DNA of 35,662 nt from JADJQU01 sp035490315. GTDB taxonomy: Bacteria; Planctomycetota; UBA1135; GCA-002686595. A program made the translations under genes and the position numbers. The DNA is taken from contig DATHET010000116.1 in assembly GCA_035490315.1 (NCBI GenBank), positions 1 to 35,662 of the forward strand, in the 5' to 3' direction. The notes under the pieces were generated by a model. It was not told the DNA's origin and ran no database searches. It saw only the letters and a program-made list of their open reading frames with translations. Below are positions 1 to 7,367 of the stretch, one piece after another; the first letter of the stretch is position 1; each line of letters starts with the position of its first letter.

Positions 1-1
1 G

Positions 2-508
2 CGCAGCCTTGCACCTCGGGATCCTGCAGGCCGCGTGTGCTCAAGGGAGCTGGTCTTCAAGAGTCCCTGGGGATTCGCGTGGGGAGCGTCCCACAACTTC
101 CGAGACTGGCTGCATGAGATGCTCGTCCTCTCCAAGATCGACCGCAAGGACGCGGACGGCCGCGTGCTCAACGTGCACGCGCTCCGACACACCTTCGCCA
201 CGCGGCTTGCACGCGCGGGCGTGCCCCTGCAGCAAGCTGCTTACCTGACGGGGCACAAGACTCTCTCAGTCCTGATGCAGGTCTACACGCACCTCCAGGC
301 AGACGATGTGCGCGACGCCGTGTCGAAGCTCTCGCTCGGGCCCGCCAATGTTGGCAATAAACTGGCAATCTTCGGCGAGCACAGCGAAGACCCTTCCGCG
401 CCGGACGACACAAGTCCCGGCGAACACGAGGGTTCAGATGGTGGGCCGCACTGGACTCGAACCAGTAACCTCCACGCTGTGAACATGGCACTCTGCCAAT
501 TGAGTTAG
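2..508 (+). CDS. Tyrosine recombinase/integrase, C-terminal part (cut by window edge)
   Basis: The reading frame is open from the left edge, so the N-terminus lies outside the window. What remains is the end of the catalytic domain of the phage-integrase family. The HALRHTFATRL segment gives the HxLRH catalytic box. LTGHKTLSVLMQVYTHL gives the GH box and the nucleophilic Tyr in VYTH. The enzyme would cut and rejoin DNA at attachment sites. After the tyrosine there are about 60 residues with no family similarity that I recognise. The last 23 codons are antisense to the tRNA-Val gene, and the TAG stop lies inside it. An integrase whose 3' end abuts the 3' end of a tRNA is the usual arrangement at the border of an island integrated in that tRNA, so the element should extend to the left. 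The GTG at 35 is internal, not the real start. Confidence 0.85.
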   Translation, partial: RSLAPRDPAGRVCSRELVFKSPWGFAWGASHNFRDWLHEMLVLSKIDRKDADGRVLNVHALRHTFATRLARAGVPLQQAAYLTGHKTLSVLMQVYTHLQADDVRDAVSKLSLGPANVGNKLAIFGEHSEDPSAPDDTSPGEHEGSDGGPHWTRTSNLHAVNMALCQLS

Positions 509-514
509 CGGCCC
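439..514 (-). tRNA. tRNA-Val (anticodon CAC), CCA encoded
   Basis: The reverse complement folds as a 76-nt cloverleaf: a perfect 7-bp acceptor stem (GGGCCGC with GCGGCCC), a 4-bp D stem (ACTC/GAGT), a 5-bp anticodon stem (CCATG/CGTGG, one G-U pair) and a 5-bp T stem (ACTGG/CCAGT) with loop TTCGAGT. The anticodon loop TTCACAG places CAC at positions 34-36, which reads the Val codon GUG. The discriminator is A and the CCA end is encoded. Its 3' end faces the integrase gene, so it is the likely integration target. Confidence 0.95.
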
Positions 515-540
515 CGAGGGGGCGGAGACTCTAACAGCCG

Positions 541-744
541 CCTGGGGAAGTCGCTACCAGGGCTCCGGTGGCCTGGAAAGCGGATGGAGGGCCTTGGACG
601 GGCCCTTGGAATTCTTTGGGGAGCGAGTGTTCGGTGCCTGGGATGACCCGGCTAGTTGCGCCGGTTCGATGTTCCTCGTGGATCGGTGAGGTGCATCGGC
701 CCCCCCTCGACTGCGCGCCGGTAAAACCCGGCGCGCAGTTTTTT
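541..744 (+). ncRNA. Candidate structured small RNA ending in a terminator
   Basis: Between the tRNA and the sigma-factor gene there is no credible protein, but the plus strand shows a chain of hairpins. CCTGG 541-545 can pair with CCAGG 557-561, which can instead pair with CCTGG 572-576. AGGGCC 588-593 pairs with GGCCCT 601-606. CCGGC 648-652 pairs with GCCGG 660-664. CGATGTTCCTC 667-677 pairs with GAGGTGCATCG 688-698 with one mismatch and one G-U pair. A strong intrinsic terminator follows at 711-744. It points rightwards although no plus-strand gene lies just upstream, apart from the integrase on the far side of the tRNA. I do not recognise SRP RNA, tmRNA, RNase P or 6S signatures. The 5' end is a guess. 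Confidence 0.35.
711..744 (+). terminator. Rho-independent terminator
   Basis: A perfect 11-bp GC-rich stem (CTGCGCGCCGG with CCGGCGCGCAG) has a 6-nt loop (TAAAAC) and is followed at once by six T. The T-run exists only in the plus direction, so it ends rightward transcription. The minus-strand sigma-factor gene, which stops at 770, could use the stem but has no T-run after it. Confidence 0.8.
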
Positions 745-769
745 CGTCACTGCGGCCGCGCGTCGGGTC

Positions 770-1468
770 TCAGAGTGGATCTTTGCCGAGCGGGGTCTTC
801 AGGATCTCGCGCAGCTTGGCTTCGGCGCGGCGGAGCAGCATGCGCAGCGCGTCCTCGGTCCGGCCGCCCATGCGCTGGCCGGCTTCGCGCAGGGGCAGGC
901 CTTGGAAGAAGACCAGGGTGATTGCTTCGCGGTATTCCGGCGAGAGCTCGCCGAGGGCTTTGCGCAGGATGTCGAAGCGCTCGTCGCGCTGGACCTGGCG
1001 CGTCACCGAGAGATCGGTGGCCTCGGGCTCCATGCCGCGCGAATCGGAATTGCGAGGATCGACCGGCGCGTCGAGCGCCATCTCCATCGAGGTGTTGCGC
1101 TTGCCCGCGGCGTAGAACTCCGCCTTGTCGCGGATCTTGTTCTGCAGGATGTGGACCAGCCAGCGCACGAGCGAACCCTCGCCGCGGTATTCGTAGTTCT
1201 TGAAGTCGCGGGTGGCCTCGCGGAACGTCGTCTGGGCGAGGTCGTCGGGGTCTTCCTTGCGGCGCAGCTTCGGTCCGATGCGGCGGCGCGCGATCTCGAC
1301 CATCTGGCTGTGGTAGCGCGCGAACAGATCGTTCAGCGCGTCGACGTCGCCGGCCTGGGCGCGGCGCACCAGCTCGGCGGTGTCCTTGGTTTCGAATCCC
1401 GGCGGCAGGAGGAAGGCGGCGTCCTCGAGCGTGGGGTCTTCGGGCGGTTTGGGATCCGGGTCAGCCAT
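770..1468 (-). CDS. ECF-type RNA polymerase sigma factor
   Basis: A 232-residue sigma-70 family protein with only regions 2 and 4. Region 2 spans about residues 35-115, with ARYHSQMVEIARRRIG, the acidic EDPDDLAQTTF segment typical of region 2.2, and FKNYEYRGEGSLVRWLVHIL. After an acidic linker, region 4 (about 160-225) has LGELSPEYREAITLVFFQGL followed by a helix-turn-helix, LREAGQRMGGRTEDALRMLL. It would direct core RNA polymerase to a dedicated promoter set. The ATG at 1468 is preferred because the protein then begins MADPDPKPP; the upstream ATG at 1552 lies inside the end of the ligase gene. It starts 40 bases after the ligase stop, so it may be cotranscribed. No anti-sigma gene is visible next to it. 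Its regulon cannot be read from the sequence. Confidence 0.85.
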   Translation of the reverse strand: MADPDPKPPEDPTLEDAAFLLPPGFETKDTAELVRRAQAGDVDALNDLFARYHSQMVEIARRRIGPKLRRKEDPDDLAQTTFREATRDFKNYEYRGEGSLVRWLVHILQNKIRDKAEFYAAGKRNTSMEMALDAPVDPRNSDSRGMEPEATDLSVTRQVQRDERFDILRKALGELSPEYREAITLVFFQGLPLREAGQRMGGRTEDALRMLLRRAEAKLREILKTPLGKDPL

Positions 1469-1508
1469 GGCGGAGCGGCTCCAAGGTAGCCCGATGCGCC
1501 GGATGAAA

Positions 1509-3635
1509 CTACGGGGACCGCTCGGCGCAGCGCTCCATGAACTCCGCTTCACTCAGGACCTGGACGCCCAGCTCGGCCGCTTTCTTCGCTTTGCTGCCCG
1601 CGTCCGCGCCCACGACCAGGTAATCCGTCTTCGAGCTGATCGACGAGGAGACCTTGGCGCCGGCGCCTTCCGCCAGCTTTTTGGCCTCGGCGCGCGCGAT
1701 CGAAAGCAGGGTTCCGGTGAAGACCAGGGTCTTGCCGGCCAGCGGGCCGCTCGCGTTCCGGCTGGGCGTGGCGGCGATCACCTCGACGCCGCCGGCCTGG
1801 AGCCGGGCGAGCATGGCGCTGCTCTCGGGGGCCGCGAACCAGGCGGAAATGGCCGCGGCCATCTCGGGCCCGATGCCGTCGATGGACTGCAGCTCGGCGT
1901 CCGTGGCCTTGGCCAGGTCGTCGATCGACGCGAAGTGACCGGCGAGGAGCTTGGCGGTCGCGGGCCCGACCTCGGGGATGGAGAGCCCGACCAGGAATCG
2001 ATCGAAGGGGATGCGCCGCTTCTCCTCGATCTGGTTGAACAGGTTGGCCACCGTTTTTTCGCCCCAACGCTCGAGCTCGACCAGGGGCTCGCGCTCGAGG
2101 TGAAAGAGGTCGGCCGGTCCCTTGATGTGGCCGTGCTCGAGCAACTGCTCGACCATTTTCTCTCCCAGGCGATCGATCTCGAAGGCGCTCCGGCCGGCGA
2201 GCTGCAGGGTGCGGCCGACGACCTGCGGCCGGCAACCGTGGATGTTCGGGCAGCGCCAGTACTTGCCCTCGCCGATCAGCTCGGTGCCGCAGGCCGGACA
2301 CTCACTCGGCATGTGGAAAGCTTCGCCGTGATGCCAGGTGACGCCCGGGCGCACCGCGCCTTCGTGCAGGCCTCCGACGCGCAGCTCGTCGGGCAGCAGG
2401 GCCTCCCAGTCCTTGGGAGGCTTGGCTCCGGGCGCCTTGGCGACCGAATTGACCTGGGGAATCACGTCGCCGGCGCGGTGCAGGTTCACCAGCGCACCGA
2501 TCGACAGCCCGAGCTTCTCGACATGGTCGGCGTTGTGCAGGGTCGTGTGGCGCACGATCACGCCGCCGATCTCGACCGGGTCGACGTGAGCGCGCGGGGT
2601 GATGCGGCCGTTGGCACCGACCTGGACTTCGATCGCGCGCAAAAGGCTGGTCGCTCCGATGGCGGCGAACTTGTAGGCGAACTGCCAGCGCGTGGAGCGC
2701 GCCGTAGCGCCCAATCGATCGCGCAGGTCGAGCCGATCGAGCTTGGCGACGATTCCGTCGACCTCGAAGGGCAGTTGATCGCGGCGAGCGACCATTTCCG
2801 CGTGGTAGGCGAGGACTCCATCGAGTCCGCGAGCCTTGGTCTCGAAGTCCGCGCCGTGGAAGCCCCACTTGCGCAGCGCCGCCATCTGTGAGGTGTGCGT
2901 CGCTGCCTTGTCGGCCTCCGTCTGCAGCACGGCCCAGGGGTGGAATTGCAGCGGGTAGCGAGCGACTTCCGCCGGATCGTTGCGCCGCACCGCGCCCGCG
3001 GTGGCGTTGCGCGGATTGGCGAGCACGGGCTTGCCCTCGCGCTCACGCGAAGCGTTGAATTTCACGAAGGCCGCGCGCTCGATCAAGACTTCTCCGCGCA
3101 CTTCCAGACGCGGCGGAATGGCAGAGCCACGACTCGAAAGGCGCAGAGGCAGGTTCCTGATCGTGCGCAGGTTCGCGGTCACGTCCTCCCCGACCGATCC
3201 GTCGCCGCGAGTCATGCCGCGCACGAACAAGCCGTCCTGGTAGAGCAGCGAAGCGGAAACTCCGTCGAATTTCGGCTCGACGACCCAGTCAAGGTCGTCC
3301 GCGACCGCGAGCTTGAGGAAGCGCACGATGCGCTCGACGAACTCGCGCACTTCGTCCTCGTCGAACAGGCTGTCGATCGAGAGCATCGGCACCTCGTGGC
3401 GCACCTGAGCGAAGCCCTGGCCCTCGGGGAGCGGCGCACCGACGCGCTGGGTCGGACTGTCGGCGACGACCAGCTCGGGATGCTCGCGCTCGAGGGCCAC
3501 GAGCTCCTGGAACAAGGCGTCGTACTCGGCGTCGGTGACGACGGGCGCGGCATCGATGTAATACAGGCGATCGTGGCGCAGAATCTCGCGCCGCAACTCC
3601 TCCGCGCGACTCGCGGCTTGCTTGCGAGCGGCCAT
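1509..3635 (-). CDS. ligA: NAD-dependent DNA ligase
   Basis: A 708-residue protein of full family length. It seals nicks in replication and repair using NAD+ as adenylate donor. Domains in order: an N-terminal NMN-binding Ia region (HDRLYYIDAAPVVTDAEYD, residues 21-39); an adenylation domain with the nucleophilic Lys in EPKFDG near residue 122 and the RGDGSVGEDVT and LEVRGEV motifs; an OB fold (GANGRITPRAHVDPV); a four-Cys zinc finger (CPAC, then CPNIHGC); helix-hairpin-helix repeats (SIPEVGPATAKLL, SIDGIGPEMA); and a C-terminal BRCT domain (LAGKTLVFTGTL to the end). The ATG at 3635 starts right at the family N-terminus; the frame stays open further upstream, but that sequence does not look like ligase. 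It follows the cytidine deaminase stop by only 5 bases. Confidence 0.97.
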   Translation of the reverse strand: MAARKQAASRAEELRREILRHDRLYYIDAAPVVTDAEYDALFQELVALEREHPELVVADSPTQRVGAPLPEGQGFAQVRHEVPMLSIDSLFDEDEVREFVERIVRFLKLAVADDLDWVVEPKFDGVSASLLYQDGLFVRGMTRGDGSVGEDVTANLRTIRNLPLRLSSRGSAIPPRLEVRGEVLIERAAFVKFNASREREGKPVLANPRNATAGAVRRNDPAEVARYPLQFHPWAVLQTEADKAATHTSQMAALRKWGFHGADFETKARGLDGVLAYHAEMVARRDQLPFEVDGIVAKLDRLDLRDRLGATARSTRWQFAYKFAAIGATSLLRAIEVQVGANGRITPRAHVDPVEIGGVIVRHTTLHNADHVEKLGLSIGALVNLHRAGDVIPQVNSVAKAPGAKPPKDWEALLPDELRVGGLHEGAVRPGVTWHHGEAFHMPSECPACGTELIGEGKYWRCPNIHGCRPQVVGRTLQLAGRSAFEIDRLGEKMVEQLLEHGHIKGPADLFHLEREPLVELERWGEKTVANLFNQIEEKRRIPFDRFLVGLSIPEVGPATAKLLAGHFASIDDLAKATDAELQSIDGIGPEMAAAISAWFAAPESSAMLARLQAGGVEVIAATPSRNASGPLAGKTLVFTGTLLSIARAEAKKLAEGAGAKVSSSISSKTDYLVVGADAGSKAKKAAELGVQVLSEAEFMERCAERSP

Positions 3636-3640
3636 GGACC

Positions 3641-4072
3641 TCAGGGCAGGTCGCGGGGACCGAAGGGATGAGGAAGCAGCTCGGAGAGCCAGGTCTGGAA
3701 TCGCGGTCCGTTCTTGCCCTGCACGACCACGAACAGCTCCGGGGCGAATTCGCTCAGGAATTGTCGGCACGCGCCGCAGGGCATCGTCGGAGCATCCAGG
3801 TTCGAAGCTATGGCGATCGAAGCGAAGCGCGTAGCCCCCGAAGAAATCGCCTTGACCATCGCCACACGCTCGGCGCAGATCGTGAGGCCGTAGCTCGCAT
3901 TCTCGATGTTGCAGCCCGCGAAGACCTGGCCGTCCAGGGCGACCAGCGCAGCCCCCACCTTGACCTTCGAATACGGGCTGTGAGCAAGCTCGGCAGCGGC
4001 GAACGCCACGCGCAGCAGGTCCTGGATCGATTCGTTGCCGGGCTGCGGCGCGCGCGCTGTCGGATCGGCCAT
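3641..4072 (-). CDS. cdd: Cytidine deaminase
   Basis: A 143-residue zinc enzyme of pyrimidine salvage that converts cytidine and deoxycytidine to uridine and deoxyuridine. YSKVKVGAALVALDG and CNIENASYG form the substrate pocket. TICAERVA carries the first zinc Cys (C66) and the proton-shuttling Glu (E68), and PCGACRQ supplies C99 and C102. Three Cys ligands and the short length fit the homotetrameric class rather than the long dimeric E. coli type. It lies 12 bases after the upstream small gene and 5 bases before ligA, so coexpression is likely. Confidence 0.95.
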   Translation of the reverse strand: MADPTARAPQPGNESIQDLLRVAFAAAELAHSPYSKVKVGAALVALDGQVFAGCNIENASYGLTICAERVAMVKAISSGATRFASIAIASNLDAPTMPCGACRQFLSEFAPELFVVVQGKNGPRFQTWLSELLPHPFGPRDLP

Positions 4073-4084
4073 CGCGCCATTTCG

Positions 4085-4603
4085 TCACGCGCGGGCAGGG
4101 CCGTCAACTTCCAGCGGGTCATCGAATTCCGATTCGCGGCCGTTCTCGCGCCCCGCATGGCGTTTCGCCGGCTCGGCGAGACTGCGTTCGCGAACCGCAG
4201 CGTCGAAGTTCTCGAGCCGCGCATAGCCCGCATAGGGCACCCGCAGGCGAACCATGCGCTGTCCGCTGAGGGAATCCTCGCGTTCCTCGGATTCGAAGGT
4301 CACGCGCGCCGCGAGACCGATCAAGTCATTCGGCTCGAGATCGACTTCGCCGCGCACGTCGATGCCGAAGAGCTCGAGCGTGCGCTTGACGCGCGAAATC
4401 CCACGCTCGCTCCAGGTCAGCGCGTCCCAGCCCCCCGTCCGTCCGGCATATTCGCCGCGCAGGACCTCGAGGCGATAGCTCCAGCGCACGCTGCCGTCGC
4501 GAGCCAACCCCTCGCGCACCTCCGCGATGCGACAGTCGTACACGCCTTCGGGAATCGAGACAAAGGACTGCGTGTCCTGAACCTGACTGAAATCGTAGTG
4601 CAT
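4085..4603 (-). CDS. DUF669-like protein, function unknown
   Basis: A 172-residue acidic soluble protein with no signal peptide. Features such as FVSIPEGVYDCRIAEV, then RLEVLRGEYAGR, and a middle section ISRVKRTLELFGIDV recall the DUF669 family. That family is common in phages next to recombination and single-strand-binding genes and has an OB-like appearance. This match is from memory of the pattern and is tentative. The C-terminus is charged and low in complexity (EPAKRHAGRENGRESEFDD). The ATG at 4603 is preferred because AAGGG lies about 8-10 bases upstream. It would be the first gene of the unit that continues with cdd, ligA and the sigma factor, a setting that would suit a role near DNA metabolism. 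Confidence 0.6.
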   Translation of the reverse strand: MHYDFSQVQDTQSFVSIPEGVYDCRIAEVREGLARDGSVRWSYRLEVLRGEYAGRTGGWDALTWSERGISRVKRTLELFGIDVRGEVDLEPNDLIGLAARVTFESEEREDSLSGQRMVRLRVPYAGYARLENFDAAVRERSLAEPAKRHAGRENGRESEFDDPLEVDGPARA

Positions 4604-4734
4604 GGAAAGCCCTTGGTGAGTGATGAGAAGCGCTGCGCTCTCTGGTACGACTCGTCGAAGCGCGTCAGGCGGCCCGAAATCTCGAGAATCTTTTCGCCGT
4701 GGCGCATCCGCGCAAGCACGAGTACGGTGCCGGC

Positions 4735-5436
4735 ATGCACGCGAGTCGCACGCCGCAGGTCCTGCTCGCCGCGCTCGCCGCAATCGCGGCGCCGTCCTGC
4801 GCATTCATCTTCTCGCAGGAGGAATATCGCCCTGTCGATCAGGGAGAGCGTGCCGATGGAATCACTACGAAGCTCCCCGCGGTGGAACTCGGCTTGATCG
4901 CCGTGAGCTTCGGTGCCCAGGGCGGATCCTTCCGCGTGCCTTGGAAGGATGCCCAACTCGAAGTCGTCGGAGGCGGCATCGCCTGGGATCAGCACTGGTT
5001 CGGTCCGGTCCTTCCGATCTTTCCCTTCTTCATGGGCGCCGGATCGACGACGTCGGAAGTCGATGTGTTCGTCGCGGCTCGGGGCGGGAGCGTGACGCTC
5101 GTTCCCGCCGAGTTCCTGGCCAGAGCGACCCGGCTCGAGCACGGGGGCGACCCGGGTGAAGCCGCCCGGATCCCCAAGCTCTGCCACCGCGTAGGCGGCA
5201 AGGAGAAACACGGAAAGGAAAAGCTCCTGCCGCTCGAGGAGCCCGTGACCTTGAAACGCGGGCAGGGCATTCAGCTCACCTTCCCGCTCCCTGTGCGTGT
5301 CACGCGCGAATTCGAGCTGACGCTACCTCAGACGCCCGGCAGCGACTCCCGCGCGAAGCTTCCCTTCCGCTACGAGGACAACCTCGCCTTCGTCTGGTTC
5401 TTGCTGCCGACTCCCCTGCCCACCCTGAGCTTCTGA
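4735..5436 (+). CDS. Exported protein of unknown function, possible lipoprotein
   Basis: A 233-residue protein beginning MHASRTPQVLLAALAAIAAP, followed by SCAF, so it has a signal peptide that ends near a Cys. APSC is a poor lipobox, and lipidation is uncertain. The mature part is rich in beta-strand-like sequence and has a hydrophobic FGPVLPIFPFFMGAG section near residue 90. I recognise no domain. The ATG at 4735 is chosen because the upstream alternative (ATG at 4699) only adds a charged stretch before the signal. It is divergent from the DUF669-like gene and converges on the subtilase gene, with 7 bases between the stops. Confidence 0.65.
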   Translation: MHASRTPQVLLAALAAIAAPSCAFIFSQEEYRPVDQGERADGITTKLPAVELGLIAVSFGAQGGSFRVPWKDAQLEVVGGGIAWDQHWFGPVLPIFPFFMGAGSTTSEVDVFVAARGGSVTLVPAEFLARATRLEHGGDPGEAARIPKLCHRVGGKEKHGKEKLLPLEEPVTLKRGQGIQLTFPLPVRVTREFELTLPQTPGSDSRAKLPFRYEDNLAFVWFLLPTPLPTLSF

Positions 5437-5443
5437 CCCCGGC

Positions 5444-7216
5444 TCAGTGGCAGAACTGCACTTCGAGCGCGTCCGTCAAGCCGATGCCGGTCCCGTCCGG
5501 ATGCTGCGGATCGCGGAACCAGAACTGGAAGTCACGCGTCGTCCCGACCATCGCCGGCGTGATCGGGACGGCGATGCTTACCGCTCCATTGGCATCGAAT
5601 TGCACGGGCGGATAGCGATGCAGCGGCGGTTGAAGCAAGAGTGTTCCGCCGCCGAATGGAATGTTCGCGCGGCTCGAGCTCTCGAGCGCGATCCCGATCT
5701 TGCCGGGGATGCCGTTGGTCACCGTCAATTCGAAATCGGCTCCGAACAGCGAAGGCACGCCCGTCGAGCGCAATTGCGGCTGCTGACCTTGTGAATTGGT
5801 CTTCGCGCTCCCGTACGGCACCGGAATGGCACAAGCGAAATTCCACGCCAAGGCTGCGCGCGTGTTCGCCAGGCCGTCCTGCGTGCGGCGCAATTCGAGC
5901 AGGTATTCGCCAGGCGCGAGATCGTTCAAATACAGATGCTCGACATTGTCGAAGGCGCTGTCGCTCTGCACATTCCCGCCTGAAAAGAAACTCCCCGCCG
6001 GAGTCCCGACCAATTCGACCGGCGCGCCCTGCGCATCGACAGTCCACAGCTCGAGCACGAGATCCGCGACCGACCAGGTCGCGTAATTCGGCGCGACCGA
6101 GCGATCCCAGGCGGCGATGACCGAGACGAAGGGCTTGTTCGCTTCGATCTGGAAACGCAGCCAGCGACTCTGGCCTGATCCGATGTCGAGCTCGACCCAG
6201 CCGGCCGAATTCACGCTCGTCGCGAGCTGCGCAGTGCTCGCGGCAGCCTGTTCGCCCGCGGAAAGGATCCAGTGGCTCGTGTCCACGTCGAGCTGGTCGG
6301 CCCCGAAGATCGGGTCGAGCGGCGTCGAGGTCGTTCCGCGCATGTTCCCGCTGGTGACCGCCGCATTGGACCAGCCCGGGCGATGCTGCGCTCCAGCCAT
6401 CAGCACGGCCTTGATCACTTCAGGCAAGGCCGCGTGGGGATTCCCCGCCGTGTGCGGATCGGTCCACGCCGTCTCGACCAACAAGGCCGCCGCTCCGGAA
6501 ACCAACGGCGTCGAAAAACTGGTCGCGGGCGCGGGAGCGACCAGCTCGGGTTTCATCCGGCCAGGCCCGTCGACTCCGAGAGCGGTGTGGCCCGCGTGGT
6601 GCAGACCGTCGCTGCGCCCGACCGAGATCGCATTGAATGCGTGGCTCAGCAAGGCGACGTCGAGCGGGCCCGCGCCATTGTTGACGCCGGCGCAGACAAT
6701 CAGCCCCTGGCTCTCGATCACCGCATCGAGCTTGCGCAGATAGCCGTTGTTCGCTCCACCCGCGTTGCCGATCCAGGAATGGCTGAAGATCTTGGCCGCG
6801 ACCATCTGTGGCCGCGTCGATCCGCTGCCATTCAAGAATCCCGTGCCCAGCCAGTGGTTCGCTTCGTAAGCATCGATCAAAGAAATCCCGGGCGCGATGC
6901 TCGTCAAGGTCCCGAACCAATGCTGCCCAACCAGCGTCGCGTGCCCGCTCGGACCATTGGAGAGACCGCTCTTCTGCGTGATCGTCTTGCCCACGAACTC
7001 GGGATTGTTCGCATCGGGAGCGTAGGCACCGCCCGCGGGCGCCTCGACCTGCGCGACGAGCATGCCCGCGCCGGTCGGATAATTGCCCGGCCCGAGTCGC
7101 GCAGCGAGGCGATTGAATCCCGTCAATTCCTGGACCGACTGCGCGCTCGCCAGGTTTGCGATAAGCGTGGTGAACGACAGCGCGACGAGTGCACGCGGAG
7201 CCAGCGAAGAGTGCAT
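5444..7216 (-). CDS. Secreted subtilisin-like (S8) protein with altered catalytic Asp
   Basis: A 590-residue protein with a signal peptide (MHSSLAPRALVALSFTTLIA, cleavage probably after ASA near 25). The core looks like a diverged subtilase. Ser233 sits in ATSFSTPLVSGAAALL, the counterpart of GTSMAAPHVAG. His92 sits in GHATLVG, and the oxyanion Asn is in VCAGVNNGAG (about 179-180). The place of the catalytic Asp motif, normally VAVIDTG, reads VAQVEAPAGG, with Glu58. The enzyme could be weakened or inactive, or Glu could substitute. Residues about 460-590 form a separate C-terminal domain (SLFGADFELTVTNGIPGKIG, then MVGTTRDFQFWFRDP and GLTDALEVQF), a type I associate with secreted planctomycete proteins, perhaps for surface attachment. 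Substrate unknown. Confidence 0.85.
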   Translation of the reverse strand: MHSSLAPRALVALSFTTLIANLASAQSVQELTGFNRLAARLGPGNYPTGAGMLVAQVEAPAGGAYAPDANNPEFVGKTITQKSGLSNGPSGHATLVGQHWFGTLTSIAPGISLIDAYEANHWLGTGFLNGSGSTRPQMVAAKIFSHSWIGNAGGANNGYLRKLDAVIESQGLIVCAGVNNGAGPLDVALLSHAFNAISVGRSDGLHHAGHTALGVDGPGRMKPELVAPAPATSFSTPLVSGAAALLVETAWTDPHTAGNPHAALPEVIKAVLMAGAQHRPGWSNAAVTSGNMRGTTSTPLDPIFGADQLDVDTSHWILSAGEQAAASTAQLATSVNSAGWVELDIGSGQSRWLRFQIEANKPFVSVIAAWDRSVAPNYATWSVADLVLELWTVDAQGAPVELVGTPAGSFFSGGNVQSDSAFDNVEHLYLNDLAPGEYLLELRRTQDGLANTRAALAWNFACAIPVPYGSAKTNSQGQQPQLRSTGVPSLFGADFELTVTNGIPGKIGIALESSSRANIPFGGGTLLLQPPLHRYPPVQFDANGAVSIAVPITPAMVGTTRDFQFWFRDPQHPDGTGIGLTDALEVQFCH

Positions 7217-7244
7217 CGGGAATATGCGATGGCTGGGGAACGAG

Positions 7245-7281
7245 CGAGGTCCGCCTCAGAGTGATTCTGCGGCGGACCTCG
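7245..7281 (-). terminator. Long stem-loop between sod and the subtilase gene
   Basis: CGAGGTCCGCC (7245-7255) pairs perfectly with GGCGGACCTCG (7271-7281). Inside it CAGA (7257-7260) pairs with TCTG (7266-7269) around a 5-nt loop. There is no T-run on either side, so intrinsic termination is doubtful. It could end or process the superoxide dismutase transcript, or sit in the 5' leader of the subtilase gene. Confidence 0.4.
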
Positions 7282-7367
7282 GCGATTCTGCTCGTTCTGC
7301 GTCGAGCCCGATAGAGGGCAGAGTGCAAGGTGTGTGAAAACCCCCACCCGGCTACCCCGGTTTCGAT

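Noticed and set aside
568..921. Plus-strand frame downstream of the tRNA
   Set aside because: It runs through the terminator at 711-744 and into the sigma-factor gene on the other strand; low-complexity Arg/Gly/Ala sequence.
1380..2891. Long plus-strand frame over ligA
   Set aside because: Antisense to the ligase; no family features.
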